A stretch of DNA of 64,000 nt from Rhodocyclales bacterium. Its GTDB lineage: Bacteria; Pseudomonadota; Gammaproteobacteria; Burkholderiales; Rhodocyclaceae. Within the stretch, counting starts at the first letter, position 1. Each line of letters begins with the position of its first letter. Below the pieces are notes generated by a model. That model was not told where the DNA came from and ran no database searches. It saw nothing but the letters and a program-made list of their open reading frames with translations. Positions 1-8,594 of this stretch are shown piece by piece. The position numbers and the translations under genes were made by a program. The DNA is taken from NCBI GenBank assembly GCA_003105015.1, contig PQAF01000028.1:62001-126000 (forward strand). Reading direction: 5' to 3'.

Positions 1-1
1 C

Positions 2-313
2 CTCTCCTTACTGCGCCGCGACGGCCGCCTGGTGCTGATCGCCTTCCTCGAGGGCTCCAAGGGGGAGTTCGACCTGATGCCGGTGATGCTGAAACGCCTC
101 ACCGTCACCGGCTCGACCATGCGCCCGCGCACCGTTGCCGAAAAGGCCGCCATCCGCGATGCGCTGCGCGAGCACATCTGGCCGGAGATCGCCGCCGGCC
201 GCCTGCGCCCGCACCTCCACGCCGTCTTCCCGCTGGCGCAGGCCGGCGAGGCGCACCGCCTGATGGAAAGCAGCGCCCACATCGGCAAGATCGTGCTGGA
301 GGTCAGAGCATGA
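2..313 (+). CDS. Zinc-type quinone oxidoreductase, C-terminal part (partial)
   Basis: Only the last 103 codons lie in the window; the reading frame is open from base 2. The visible part reads RRDGRLVLIAFLEG, then a segment ending HIGKIVLEV, which is the usual C-terminus of NAD(P)H:quinone oxidoreductases of the medium-chain dehydrogenase family (PIG3/QorA-like). These reduce quinones with NADPH in the cytoplasm. The stop overlaps the next start in an ATGA arrangement, so it is probably co-transcribed with the DsbA-family gene. The Rossmann and N-terminal parts are outside the window, so the subfamily cannot be fixed. Confidence 0.8.
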   Translation, partial: LSLLRRDGRLVLIAFLEGSKGEFDLMPVMLKRLTVTGSTMRPRTVAEKAAIRDALREHIWPEIAAGRLRPHLHAVFPLAQAGEAHRLMESSAHIGKIVLEVRA

Positions 314-960
314 CTGAACTGCAAATCGACATCGTCTCCGACGTCGTCTGCCCCTGGTGCTTCATCGGCAAGCGGCGGCTGGAGGCCGCCCTGCGCGAGC
401 TGAAGAACGAGCGGCCGGACGTGGCGCCGCGCATCCGCTGGCTGCCGTTCTTCCTCAACCCCGACACGCCGGAGGCGGGCGAGCCCTACCGGCCCTTCCT
501 CGAGCGGAAGTTCGGCGGGCCGGAGAAGCTGGCGCAGATATGGGCGCAGATCTCGGAGGCCGGCCGCGGCGCCGGCATCGACTTCGCCTTCGAGCGCATC
601 GAGACGCGCGCCAACACCCTCAAGGCGCACCGGCTGATCCATCGCGCCCAGGCGCGGGGCGACGCCGATGCCCTGGTCGAGCGGCTCTTCGCCGCCCAGT
701 TCCTGCGCGGGGAGAACGTCGGCGACGCCGCCGTGCTGGCGCGGCTCGCCGCCGAATGCGGCGAGGGCGAGGCAGAAACACTGGCCTACCTGCGCAGCGA
801 CGAGGATGCCGCCGCGGTGCGCGCCGGCTTCGAGCGCGCGCAGCAGATGGGCATCACCGGCGTGCCGTTCTTCATCCTTGCCGGCCGCTACGGCGTCGGC
901 GGCGCCCAGCCGCCCGAGCTGATGCTCGATGCGCTGCGCCAGGCGCTCGAGCCAGCCTGA
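310..960 (+). CDS. DsbA-family (FrnE-like) thiol oxidoreductase
   Basis: A 216-residue protein without signal peptide. It opens with a thioredoxin-fold strand and a CPWC motif at residues 14-17, followed by FIGKRRLE. The C-terminal half has the cis-proline loop GVPFFI and the sequence GRYGVGGAQPPE typical of the FrnE/2-hydroxychromene-2-carboxylate isomerase-like branch of the DsbA superfamily. Members act as cytoplasmic disulfide oxidoreductases or glutathione-dependent isomerases. The intact CPWC pair argues for redox chemistry rather than pure isomerase function. It overlaps the upstream oxidoreductase by 4 nt and abuts the following membrane protein with no gap, so the three form a tight operon. 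Confidence 0.88.
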   Translation: MTELQIDIVSDVVCPWCFIGKRRLEAALRELKNERPDVAPRIRWLPFFLNPDTPEAGEPYRPFLERKFGGPEKLAQIWAQISEAGRGAGIDFAFERIETRANTLKAHRLIHRAQARGDADALVERLFAAQFLRGENVGDAAVLARLAAECGEGEAETLAYLRSDEDAAAVRAGFERAQQMGITGVPFFILAGRYGVGGAQPPELMLDALRQALEPA

Positions 961-1629
961 ATGTTCCTCGGCCACTTCGGCATCGGCTTCGGCGCCAAGG
1001 CGGCCGCGCCGCGCGCCTCCCTCGGCACGCTGTTCCTGGCGGCGCAGTTCATCGACCTGCTCTGGCCGACGCTGCTCCTGCTCGGCGTCGAGCGCGTGCG
1101 CATCGCACCCGGCGCCACGGCGGTGACGCCGCTCGTCTTCGAGCACTATCCGTTGTCGCACAGCCTGCTGGCCGTGGCGGCCTGGGCCTTGCTGCTGGCG
1201 CTGGCCTATGGCTTCCTGCGGCAGGATCGGCGCGGCGCGTGGATCGTCGGCCTGGCCGTGCTCAGCCACTGGCTGCTCGATGCCGTGGTGCACCAGCCCG
1301 ACCTGCCGCTGTATCCGGGCAGCGCCGTCCTGGCGGGACTGACTTTGTGGGATTCCCTGCCGGCAACCTTGGCGGTCGAACTGCCGCTCTTCGCGGCCGG
1401 CGTCTGGCTGTATCTCAGGGCGACGCGCCCCCGCGACAGGATCGGGACATGGGGGCTCGGCGCACTGGTCGGCCTGCTGCTCGCCATCTACGCCGGCAAC
1501 CTGGCCGGGCCGCCGCCGCCGAACGTCACGGCAATCGCCTGGGCCGGCCAGCTGCAGTGGCTGCTGGTGCTGTGGGCCTACTGGGTGGATGCGCACCGTT
1601 GCAACAGGTCCCCGGCCTGGAGGCGATAA
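961..1629 (+). CDS. Multi-pass membrane protein, YdjM-like hydrolase family (putative)
   Basis: A 222-residue, strongly hydrophobic protein with about six predicted membrane segments. It starts MFLGHFGIGFGAK and carries spaced His/Asp residues (HFG near the start, QFID, HYPLSHS, LSHWLLDAVVH). This pattern is seen in membrane-bound metal-dependent hydrolases of the YdjM type, and it is the only clue to function. The ATG follows directly on the stop of the DsbA-family gene. An in-frame copy of the 24-bp dispersed repeat (minus orientation, 1323-1346) encodes part of AVLAGLTLW. No specific substrate can be assigned. Confidence 0.7.
   Translation: MFLGHFGIGFGAKAAAPRASLGTLFLAAQFIDLLWPTLLLLGVERVRIAPGATAVTPLVFEHYPLSHSLLAVAAWALLLALAYGFLRQDRRGAWIVGLAVLSHWLLDAVVHQPDLPLYPGSAVLAGLTLWDSLPATLAVELPLFAAGVWLYLRATRPRDRIGTWGLGALVGLLLAIYAGNLAGPPPPNVTAIAWAGQLQWLLVLWAYWVDAHRCNRSPAWRR
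1323..1346 (-). repeat. 24-bp REP-like repeat inside CDS
   Basis: Read on the minus strand this is AAAGTCAGTCCCGC, then CAGG, then ACGGCG, matching the dispersed repeat found at about 14 other places in the window. It sits in frame in the membrane-protein gene. Confidence 0.6.
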
Positions 1630-1643
1630 GGAATAAAAAAAGC

Positions 1644-1672
1644 TTGATTTATTGCCAAGTTACGGGTTCAAT
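1644..1672 (+). promoter_or_regulatory. Candidate promoter for the cold-shock gene
   Basis: TTGATT at 1644-1649 and TTCAAT at 1667-1672 are separated by 17 bp. They lie 116 nt upstream of the cold-shock ATG, leaving a long untranslated leader as is usual for csp genes. The -10 match is weak, so this is only a candidate. Confidence 0.35.
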
Positions 1673-1788
1673 GCCGGTTCGCTCGAACTCAAGCTACAGA
1701 ATGATGCGGTATGTAACTGCCATTTCGGTTCTGGGTACTCGAACGAACCGTCGGGCAGTCGCCCTTCAATTTTTTTAGGATAGGAAAT

Positions 1789-1992
1789 ATGGCAACAGGT
1801 ACAGTCAAGTGGTTCAACGATGCCAAAGGCTTCGGCTTCATCACCCCGGACAATGGCGGCGAGGATCTCTTCGCGCATTTCTCCGCGATCCAGTCGAGCG
1901 GCTTCAAGTCCCTCAAGGAAGGCCAGAAGGTCTCCTACGACGAGGCCACCGGCCCGAAGGGCAAGCAGGCGGCGAACATCAAGCCCCTGTAA
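1789..1992 (+). CDS. Cold-shock protein, CspA family
   Basis: A 67-residue single cold-shock domain, the family's usual length. The RNA-binding motifs are visible: KGFGFI (RNP1) and DLFAHF (RNP2), after the typical start [14 protein letters not shown]. Such proteins bind single-stranded RNA and DNA as RNA chaperones, either during cold shock or in normal growth. A good ribosome site (AGGATAGGA) precedes the ATG. A leader of roughly 160 nt separates it from the previous gene, and a strong hairpin terminator follows, so it is a monocistronic unit. Whether it is cold-induced cannot be read from the sequence. Confidence 0.96.
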   Translation: MATGTVKWFNDAKGFGFITPDNGGEDLFAHFSAIQSSGFKSLKEGQKVSYDEATGPKGKQAANIKPL

Positions 1993-2014
1993 GTCGCAAG
2001 GCAGAATTGAAAAA

Positions 2015-2038
2015 CCCCGGCATGCCGGGGTTTTTTTT
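2015..2038. terminator. Rho-independent terminator, probably bidirectional
   Basis: A perfect 6-bp GC stem (CCCCGG/CCGGGG) with a CATG loop is followed by eight T residues and preceded by an A run that can extend the stem. It ends the cold-shock gene. It also lies just after the convergent alcohol dehydrogenase gene, so it can serve both strands. Confidence 0.93.
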
Positions 2039-2052
2039 CGCCTGAGCTTTCC

Positions 2053-3162
2053 TTAGCCGAAGACGATGACGCCGCGCGCGTTCTTCCCCGAGGCGAGGTC
2101 GGCGAAGGCCTGCGGCGCCTCCTCGATGCGGTAGGTGCGCGTGATCAGTTCGTCGAGCTTCAGCCGCTTGTTGCGGTAGAGCGCCAAGAGGCGCGGGAAG
2201 TCCTCGCGCGGGCGCGCCGAGCCGAAGTAGCTGCCGGTGAGCGTCTTCTCCTCGAAGGTCAGGCTGGCGGTGCGCACGGTGGTGTTGTCCTTCTGGCTCG
2301 CCACGCCGACCACCACCGCCGTGCCGCCCTTGCGCAGGCAGCCGTAGGCCTGGGCGGCGATCTCGCCGTAGCCGACGCACTCGAAGGCGTAATCGGCGCC
2401 GCCGCCGGTGAGTTTGCGCAGGGCCTTGACGACGCTCTCCTCGGCCTTGGCGTTGAGCACGTGGGTGGCGCCGAACTGCCGTGCCATCTCCAGCTTGGCG
2501 TCCGCCGTGTCCACCGCCACGATCATCGCCGCGCCGGCGAGGGCGCAGCCCTGGATGGCGTTCAGCCCCACGCCGCCGCAGCCGAACACCACCGCGATCG
2601 AGCCGGGCGCGACGCGCGCCGTGTTTACCACCGCGCCGACGCCGGTCATCACGCCGCAGCTCACCAGCGCGGCGCGGTCGAGCGGGATGTCCTTGTCGAT
2701 CTTCACCACATTGTCGGTGTGCAGGGTGGCGTATTCGGCCATGACGCCGCAGCCGGAGAAGACGTTGAGCGGATTGCCCTTGAGGTCCTTCGTGCGCACC
2801 GTGCCGTCGGGCAGGGTGAAGGCGGCCTTCGCCGCCTGGTCGCACAGCTGCGGCCGGCCGGTCTGGCAGTAGCGGCACTTGCCGCACATGCTGACGAAGG
2901 AGCTGACCACGGCGTCGCCGACGGCAAGGCCGGTGACGCCCTCGCCGACCTCGACGACGATGCCGGCGCCCTCGTGGCCGAGCACCACCGGCGGCGGGAA
3001 GGGGATGGTGCCGGTGGTGACGGAGTAGTCGCTGTGGCAGACGCCGCAGGCGGCGAGCTTGATCATCACTTCGCCGCGGCGCGGCGGCTCGACCTCGATC
3101 TCCTCGACGACGACGGGCTGGTTGATTTCGCGGCAGATGGCTGCCTTGGCGCGCTGTGGCAT
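2053..3162 (-). CDS. Zinc-dependent alcohol dehydrogenase (MDR family)
   Basis: A 369-residue medium-chain dehydrogenase. Catalytic-zinc ligands are in GVCHSD near residue 40 and in GHEGAG. The structural-zinc lobe has four cysteines in the spacing C-x2-C-x2-C-x7-C (CGKCRYCQTGRPQLC). The coenzyme motif FGCGGVGLNAIQG marks the Rossmann fold. The family oxidises alcohols to aldehydes, or the reverse, with NAD(P). Length and two zinc sites fit the class-III-like branch, but the S-glutathione specificity residues were not verified. It lies 10 nt downstream of the acyl-CoA dehydrogenase pair on the same strand, which suggests a role in the same catabolic route. A good Shine-Dalgarno (AAGGGAA) precedes the ATG. 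Confidence 0.9.
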   Translation of the reverse strand: MPQRAKAAICREINQPVVVEEIEVEPPRRGEVMIKLAACGVCHSDYSVTTGTIPFPPPVVLGHEGAGIVVEVGEGVTGLAVGDAVVSSFVSMCGKCRYCQTGRPQLCDQAAKAAFTLPDGTVRTKDLKGNPLNVFSGCGVMAEYATLHTDNVVKIDKDIPLDRAALVSCGVMTGVGAVVNTARVAPGSIAVVFGCGGVGLNAIQGCALAGAAMIVAVDTADAKLEMARQFGATHVLNAKAEESVVKALRKLTGGGADYAFECVGYGEIAAQAYGCLRKGGTAVVVGVASQKDNTTVRTASLTFEEKTLTGSYFGSARPREDFPRLLALYRNKRLKLDELITRTYRIEEAPQAFADLASGKNARGVIVFG

Positions 3163-3172
3163 GGCGGTTCCC

Positions 3173-4261
3173 TTAAGCGTATGCGGAGGCTTGAATGAAT
3201 TGCTGCAGATGCGTGTCGCTGTCGCCGGCGAGCAGCTCGATGGCGGTGAGGCGCTTGAACCAGTGGCTGACGACGAGCTCGTCGGTCATGCCCATGCCGC
3301 CGTGCAGCTGCACCGCCTGCTGGCCGATGAAGCGGGCGGCGCGGCCGATCGTCACCTTGGCGGCGGCGAGCGCGCGGCGCCGCTCGCTCGCATCCTGCGC
3401 CGTGCAGCGCAGGGCGGCAAGGTAGCTCATCGACCTGGCCTGCTCGTAGTGCATGAGCATGTCGGCGGCGCGATGCTGCAGCGCCTGGAAGCGGCCGATC
3501 GGCTGGCCGAACTGCCGGCGCGTGCGCAGGTAGTCGACGGTGGCGTCGATGGCGGCCTTCATGATGCCGACCGCTTCGGCGCACAGCGCGGCGAGGCCGA
3601 TGTCCAGCGCGCGTTCCAGGGTGTCGCGGCCGGCGTCGAGGCGGGCCGCCGCCGGCAGGCGCACGCCGGCGAGATGCACTTCCGCCGCGCGCGTGCCGTC
3701 CAGGGTCGGATAGCTGTCGAGCGTGAGCCCCGCTGCGTCGCGCGGCACGAGGAACAGCGCCGGTTCGCCGGCCAGCCGCGCGGAGACGATGAGCATGTCG
3801 GCCGCGGTGGCATGGGCCACCACGCACTTGCGGCCGTCGAGCAGAAAGTCAGTCCCCGCGGGACGGCACAGCGTGGGGACGTCGTTCTGCTCCTCGTGTG
3901 CGATGACCACGATGTGCTCGCCCGTGGCCATTTTTTCCAGCAGCCCGGCCTGCGCCGGGCAATCGCGCAGCAGGCCGGTCGCCGTCACCGCGCTGGCGAG
4001 GTAGGGCTCGAGCGGCAGACCCGGGCCGAGCGCATTCATCACGAGCATCGTATCGACCGGCCCGCCGCCGAGGCCGCCGTGCGCCTCCGGCACGTTGAGG
4101 GCCAGCAGTCCCAGGTCGGCCAGCGCCTGCCAGACCTCGCGGCTCCAGCCCTCGGCGGAGTTGAGGATGGCGCGGCGTTTCTCGAACGTGTAGTCCTTCG
4201 CCACGAAGCGGCGGACAGTGTCCTCGAGCAGCAGTTGTTCTTCGGTGAAGGAAAAATCCAT
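3173..4261 (-). CDS. Acyl-CoA dehydrogenase, small-subunit type
   Basis: A 362-residue flavoprotein. It shows the N-terminal helical domain (MDFSFTEEQ), the central beta domain, and the C-terminal domain with RRQFGQPIGRFQALQHR and QLHGGMGMTDEL. It introduces an alpha-beta double bond into an acyl-CoA. It resembles the small subunit of pimeloyl-CoA dehydrogenase-like heteromers and is coupled to the large subunit upstream, with one base between stop and start. The central region carries a copy of the 24-bp dispersed repeat (3845-3868) where the paralogue at 61094-62218 has a different loop. Substrate is unknown; a cyclic or branched acyl-CoA is possible but not shown. Confidence 0.88.
   Translation of the reverse strand: MDFSFTEEQLLLEDTVRRFVAKDYTFEKRRAILNSAEGWSREVWQALADLGLLALNVPEAHGGLGGGPVDTMLVMNALGPGLPLEPYLASAVTATGLLRDCPAQAGLLEKMATGEHIVVIAHEEQNDVPTLCRPAGTDFLLDGRKCVVAHATAADMLIVSARLAGEPALFLVPRDAAGLTLDSYPTLDGTRAAEVHLAGVRLPAAARLDAGRDTLERALDIGLAALCAEAVGIMKAAIDATVDYLRTRRQFGQPIGRFQALQHRAADMLMHYEQARSMSYLAALRCTAQDASERRRALAAAKVTIGRAARFIGQQAVQLHGGMGMTDELVVSHWFKRLTAIELLAGDSDTHLQQFIQASAYA
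3845..3868 (+). repeat. 24-bp REP-like repeat inside CDS
   Basis: AAAGTCAGTCCCCG, then CGGG, then ACGGCA. It lies within the acyl-CoA dehydrogenase gene, which is encoded on the other strand, and contributes the peptide CRPAGTDF. Confidence 0.65.
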
Positions 4262-4262
4262 C

Positions 4263-5435
4263 TCACAACTCCAGGATCATCTGCGCGACGATGTTCTTCT
4301 GGATTTCGTTCGAGCCGCCGTAGATCGACAGCTTACGCAGGTTGAGGTACTGGGCGGCGCGGTTGGCGGCGTGGGCCGGACCCGGCGCAGCGCCGGCGAA
4401 GGGCAGGGCGTAGGGGCCGACGGCCTGCAGGATCAGCTCGCTGATGGCCTGCTGGAGTTCCGTGCCCTTGACCTTGAGGATCGAGGCTTCCGGGCCGGGC
4501 GCCTTGTTCTCCGCCTCGGCCGAGAGTACGCGCAGGTTGGTGATCTCCAGCGCCATCAGCTCGATCTCGATCTCGGCGACGCGGGCGGCGAAGAGCGGGT
4601 CGGCGATCAGCGGTTTGCCGTGCTTCGTCTCGGCAGCGGCGATGGTCTTGAGCCGCGCCAGTTCGCGCTTGGCGATGCCGATGCCGGCGATGTTGCTGCG
4701 CTCGTGGCCGAGCAGGAACTTGGCGCAGGTCCAGCCCTTGTTCTCCTCGCCGACGAGGTTCTCGACGGGCACCTCGACGTCCTCGAACCAGATCTCGTTC
4801 ACCTCGTGGGCGCCGTCCAGCGTGACGATCGGCCGCACCGTGACGCCGGGCGACTTCATGTCGATGAGCAGGAAGGAGATGCCGCGCTGGGCCTTCGCTT
4901 CCGGGTCGGTGCGCACCAGGCAGAAGATCCAGTCCGCGTGCTGTCCCAGCGTGTTCCAGGTCTTCTGGCCGTTGACGACGTAGGTGTCGCCCTTGCGCAC
5001 GGCGCGCGTGCGCAGGGAGGCGAGGTCGGAGCCGGCGCCCGGCTCGGAATAGCCCTGGCACCACCATTCCTCCGCGGCGAGGATCTTCGGCAGGAAGCGC
5101 GCCTGCTGCGCCGCGCTGCCGAAGGCCATGATCACCGGCGCCACCATCTTGATGCCGAAGGGCACCAGGCGCGGCGCGCCGCCGAGGGCGCATTCCTCCT
5201 CGAAGATGTACTGCTCGACCGGGCTCCAGCCGGGGCCGCCGAATGCCTTCGGCCAGCCCGGGCAGTTCCAGCCGCCGCGGGCGTGGAGCAGGCGCTGCCA
5301 CTGCAGATGCTCGTCGCGCGTCAGGTGTACGCCGTTCGCCACCTTGTCGCGGATGGCCGGCGGCAGCTGTTCGCGCACGAAGGCGCGCACCTCCGCGCGG
5401 AAGGCGTTGTCGGCATCGGTGAAGTCGAGGTTCAT
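4263..5435 (-). CDS. Acyl-CoA dehydrogenase, large-subunit type
   Basis: A 390-residue acyl-CoA dehydrogenase. Recognisable segments are WCQGYSEPGAGSDLASL and VNGQKTWNTLGQHADWIFCLVRT in the flavin/substrate domain, and YGGSNEIQKNIVAQMIL at the C-terminus. It pairs with the small subunit downstream, like PimC/PimD-type two-subunit dehydrogenases. The ATG at 5435 is preferred over an in-frame TTG at 5447 because the paralogue at 62228-63424 begins at the equivalent residue (MDLNYT against MNLDFT). It is divergent from the IclR regulator, which may control it. Confidence 0.88.
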   Translation of the reverse strand: MNLDFTDADNAFRAEVRAFVREQLPPAIRDKVANGVHLTRDEHLQWQRLLHARGGWNCPGWPKAFGGPGWSPVEQYIFEEECALGGAPRLVPFGIKMVAPVIMAFGSAAQQARFLPKILAAEEWWCQGYSEPGAGSDLASLRTRAVRKGDTYVVNGQKTWNTLGQHADWIFCLVRTDPEAKAQRGISFLLIDMKSPGVTVRPIVTLDGAHEVNEIWFEDVEVPVENLVGEENKGWTCAKFLLGHERSNIAGIGIAKRELARLKTIAAAETKHGKPLIADPLFAARVAEIEIELMALEITNLRVLSAEAENKAPGPEASILKVKGTELQQAISELILQAVGPYALPFAGAAPGPAHAANRAAQYLNLRKLSIYGGSNEIQKNIVAQMILEL

Positions 5436-5497
5436 GTCGGTCGGCAATCTTCAGCAGGACTGCACAGCGGAACTGTAGTTTGCTAACATGGTCAGGG

Positions 5498-5514
5498 TGC
5501 GCGAGTCTTGCGCA
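5498..5514. promoter_or_regulatory. Small palindrome in the divergent acyl-CoA dehydrogenase/IclR promoter region
   Basis: TGCGC at 5498-5502 and GCGCA at 5510-5514 form an inverted repeat around a 7-bp centre, inside the roughly 170 bp between two divergent genes. It could be an operator for the IclR protein, but short GC palindromes are common here. Low confidence. Confidence 0.25.
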
Positions 5515-5605
5515 TGCCGTGTTAAGCTGTCAAGAGCGAAAAATGCGATGGCCGCAAATCGGGACGCGTGTACCGCAATGCAGAACATGAAACGGAGATG
5601 AACCC

Positions 5606-6430
5606 ATGGCCCTGACCCGCAGGAAGACCAAGGTGCCGAAAGTGCTGCCGGCGCCGCCGAAGGCCAAGGAGGACCGCCACTTCGTCACCGCGCTGGCGCG
5701 CGGCCTCGAGGTGCTCGGCTGCTTCCGTTCGGGCGACAAGCTGCTCGGCAACATCGAGATCGCCCGGCGCTGCGGCCTGCCCAAGTCGACCGTCTCGCGC
5801 CTCACCTACACGCTGACGCGCATCGGCTACCTGCACTACGACGAGGATTCGGGCAAGTACCGCCTCGGCACCGCCACGCTGGCGCTCGGCAGCAAGATGC
5901 TGGCGCGGCTCGACGTGCGCCAGCTGGCGCGGCCGCTGATGCAGGACCTGGCGGACTTTTCCGGCGCGGCGGTCTCGCTCGGCACGCGCGACCGGCTGAG
6001 CATGATCTACGTCGAGCACTGCCGCAGCCAGTCGGCCATCACCATCAGCCTCGACGTCGGCTCGCGCATCCCGCTCGCCACCACCGCCATGGGGCGCGCC
6101 TACCTCGCCGCCACCTCCGACGGCGAGCGCCACGAGCTGATGGACCGCATCCGCGAGCTCGACGAATTCGCCTGGCCGAAGATCCGCGAGGGCATCGAGG
6201 CGGGGATGAAGGAATACCACGAGCTGGGCTGCTGCTGCTCCTTCGGCGCCTGGCAGAAGGACGTCAATGCCATCGCCGTCGCCTTCCGGCCCGGCCCGGG
6301 CATGCCGCCGATGTCCATCAACTGCGGCGGGCCGGCGTTCACGCTGTCGCCGGAATTCCTCATGAACGAGGCGCGTCCGCGCCTCATCGAGCTGGTGCGG
6401 CGCATCGAGGAATCGCTCGGCAGCGCCTGA
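5606..6430 (+). CDS. IclR-family transcriptional regulator
   Basis: A 274-residue regulator. The N-terminal winged helix (residues about 25-85) reads FVTALARGLEVLGCF, then IARRCGLPKSTVSRLTYTLTRIGYL. The C-terminal effector domain has the IclR signature VGSRIPLATTAMGRAYLA. IclR proteins usually repress or activate adjacent catabolic operons in response to a small aromatic or organic acid. The gene is divergent from the acyl-CoA dehydrogenase/alcohol dehydrogenase operon, so that operon is its likely target. A GGAG ribosome site lies 8 nt before the ATG. The effector is unknown. Confidence 0.93.
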   Translation: MALTRRKTKVPKVLPAPPKAKEDRHFVTALARGLEVLGCFRSGDKLLGNIEIARRCGLPKSTVSRLTYTLTRIGYLHYDEDSGKYRLGTATLALGSKMLARLDVRQLARPLMQDLADFSGAAVSLGTRDRLSMIYVEHCRSQSAITISLDVGSRIPLATTAMGRAYLAATSDGERHELMDRIRELDEFAWPKIREGIEAGMKEYHELGCCCSFGAWQKDVNAIAVAFRPGPGMPPMSINCGGPAFTLSPEFLMNEARPRLIELVRRIEESLGSA

Positions 6431-6446
6431 CGGCCCTCTCCCCCGA

Positions 6447-6473
6447 CCCCTCTCCCGCGTCGCGGGAGAGGGG
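6447..6473. terminator. Perfect GC-rich inverted repeat between convergent genes
   Basis: CCCCTCTCCCGCG is repeated in inverted form with a single base between the arms. It belongs to the CCCTCTCCC/GGGAGAGGG hairpin family seen again near 32170, 58230, 59080 and 59140. Sitting between the IclR stop and the convergent stop at 6476, it probably terminates or stabilises both transcripts. It lacks a T-run. Confidence 0.6.
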
Positions 6474-6475
6474 CG

Positions 6476-8488
6476 TCATTTGAGCACGCTGAACAGGTTC
6501 GAGAAGCCGTCGGTCCACGGCCGGAAGCCCGGCCGCGGCGCGAGCGGCTCGCCGTCGTTCATGACCAGCGGCAGCGCCGCGGCGCGCTCCGGCGTCATGA
6601 TCAGCACCCAGTCGGAGCTGTAGCAGGCGGGATTGTCCTCGTCCTTTTCCAGCGCGTAGAGCAGCGCCGTGCGGCCGTGGTGCCGCGCGGCGGCGGCCAT
6701 CACCGGCTGCAGGTCGAGGTAGCGGTTGGTGATGTGCACCGCCAGGATGCCGTCCGGCCTTAGGTGGCGCAGGTAGGTCTGCATCGCTTCCAGCGTCAGC
6801 AGGTGCGCCGGGATGGCGTCGCCCGAGAAGGCGTCCAGCGCCAGCAGGTCGAAGCCCTGGTCGGGTTCGCGCTCCAGCATCAGGCGGCCGTCGCCCAGCA
6901 CCGTCTCGATGCGCGCCGGCGAGTCGGCGAGGTAGCTGAAGTGGCTGTTCGCCAGCTGCAGCACCTGATCGTTGATCTCGTAGATGCGCAGCGTGTCGCC
7001 GCTGCGCCCGTAGGCCGCCAGCGTGCCGGCGCCGAGGCCGACCATGCCGAGCTTCAGCGGCCGCGCCTGCGGCAGGGCGAAAATGGCGCGGCCGACGCCG
7101 GACTCCTCGCAGTAGTAGGTGTTCGGCACGTGGCGCGCCTCGCCCGCGAGGTATTGCTCGCCGTGGTTGATGCGCCCGTGCACCATCACGCGCTTCCAGC
7201 CGGGATCGCCGTCGTGCCGTTCGGAGACGCGCAGCTGGCTGTAGAAATTGCGCGCGGTGACGATGTAGCCGTCGACGAATTCCTTCGACACCATGCCGAG
7301 CCGCCAGCCGTAGCCGGCCAGCGCCAGCACGAGGAGCAGGCGCCAGTGCAGGCGCAAGCCGCGCCACAGCACGATCACCGTCAGCAGCGCGCAGAGGAAC
7401 AGGCCGATCGGCAGCTCGAAGTAGGCCGGGAACGCCGCCGGCGCCACGAGGCCGACGAACATGCCGCCGAGCGCACCGCCCAGCGAGAGCATCAGGTAGA
7501 ACAGCGTCAGGTGGCGCGGATGCGGCTTGCGCCGAACCAGCTCGCCGTGGCAGACCATGCAGAACACGAACAGCGCGGCCGAGATCAGCGCGATCATCCA
7601 CGGCACCGGCAGGCCCTCATCGAGGATGCGGTCGATGCCGAAGAAGGCGGCGGGCAGGGCGGCGAGGAACAGCGGGCGCACGTAGTAGCGCGGCGCGTCG
7701 AAGCAGAGGATGAAGCTGAGCAGGTAGAGGGCCAGCGGCAGCACCCACAGGAAGGGGACCGGCGCCACGTCCTGCGTCAGGTGGCGCGTCAGCGCCAGCA
7801 GCAGGATCGATGCCGTCATTGCCAGAGCGGCCCACAGCAGGCAGTCGCGCCAGGTCGGACGCGGCACGTCGGGGGGCAAGGCCGTGGCCGTTTCCCGCTC
7901 GGACGGCACCTGCCGCCACGACCACCAGGCGGTCGCGCCGCAGGCGGCGACGAAGAGGGCGTAGCCGGCCGACCACATCCACGACTGTCCCTGCACTGCC
8001 AGGAAGGGCTCCACCAGCACCGGGTAGCTGAGCAGCGCCAGCATCGAGGCCAGGTTCGACAGCGCATACAGCCGGTAGGGCGTCGCGCCGGCGAAGGCGC
8101 GCGCGTACCAGGCCTGCATCAGCGGGCCGGTGGTCGACAGCAGCAGGTAGGGCAGGCCGACCGCGGCGGCCAGCACGCCGAGCACGCTGAGGGTCGGGTT
8201 CGCCTGTGCCGTCTCCTTCCAGGACGGATCGGCCGCCACCGGCAGGGCGAGCAGGCTCAGCAGCAGCAGCGCGGCGTGCAGCAGCGCCTGCCGCCGCGGC
8301 GCCAGCGTCTCGTGCAGCCAGTGCACATACAGGTAGCCCAGCAGCAGCTCGGCCTGGAAGAACACCAGGCAGGTGCTCCACACCGAGGAGGCGCCGCCGA
8401 ACCAGGGCAGGATCATCTTCGCCACCATCGGCTGGATCTGGAACAGCAGGAAGGCCGAGAGGAAGACGGTGAGGGCGAAGAGCGGCAT
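6476..8488 (-). CDS. Membrane protein fused to a spermidine-synthase-like domain
   Basis: A 670-residue protein. The first about 400 residues hold roughly ten to twelve hydrophobic segments, starting FALTVFLSAFLLFQIQPMVAKMILPWFGG. The C-terminal third is a Rossmann methyltransferase-like fold (LGMVGLGAGTLAAYGRSGD, YEINDQV, LGDGRLML, LLALDAFSGDAIPAHLLT) of the spermidine synthase family. Proteins of this architecture are widespread and annotated as fused MFS/spermidine synthase. Their reaction is not established, and aminopropyl transfer is not proven. It is convergent with iclR and divergent from the pentapeptide gene, so it is transcribed alone. Confidence 0.85.
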   Translation of the reverse strand: MPLFALTVFLSAFLLFQIQPMVAKMILPWFGGASSVWSTCLVFFQAELLLGYLYVHWLHETLAPRRQALLHAALLLLSLLALPVAADPSWKETAQANPTLSVLGVLAAAVGLPYLLLSTTGPLMQAWYARAFAGATPYRLYALSNLASMLALLSYPVLVEPFLAVQGQSWMWSAGYALFVAACGATAWWSWRQVPSERETATALPPDVPRPTWRDCLLWAALAMTASILLLALTRHLTQDVAPVPFLWVLPLALYLLSFILCFDAPRYYVRPLFLAALPAAFFGIDRILDEGLPVPWMIALISAALFVFCMVCHGELVRRKPHPRHLTLFYLMLSLGGALGGMFVGLVAPAAFPAYFELPIGLFLCALLTVIVLWRGLRLHWRLLLVLALAGYGWRLGMVSKEFVDGYIVTARNFYSQLRVSERHDGDPGWKRVMVHGRINHGEQYLAGEARHVPNTYYCEESGVGRAIFALPQARPLKLGMVGLGAGTLAAYGRSGDTLRIYEINDQVLQLANSHFSYLADSPARIETVLGDGRLMLEREPDQGFDLLALDAFSGDAIPAHLLTLEAMQTYLRHLRPDGILAVHITNRYLDLQPVMAAAARHHGRTALLYALEKDEDNPACYSSDWVLIMTPERAAALPLVMNDGEPLAPRPGFRPWTDGFSNLFSVLK

Positions 8489-8594
8489 CGCTGGGCAATA
8501 AATTGCAGGCGGCAGCCATCCTAATGGAAATGCCCGGCAAAGTGTTTATGATGGCGGAAAACAAGAAAGCATCCGGGACGAGGGGGAGGGGACG

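Noticed and set aside
6764..8524. 586-codon plus-strand frame opposite the spermidine-synthase-like gene
   Set aside because: Its translation is repetitive Gln/Arg/His-rich sequence, while the minus strand gives clear membrane helices and a Rossmann domain.
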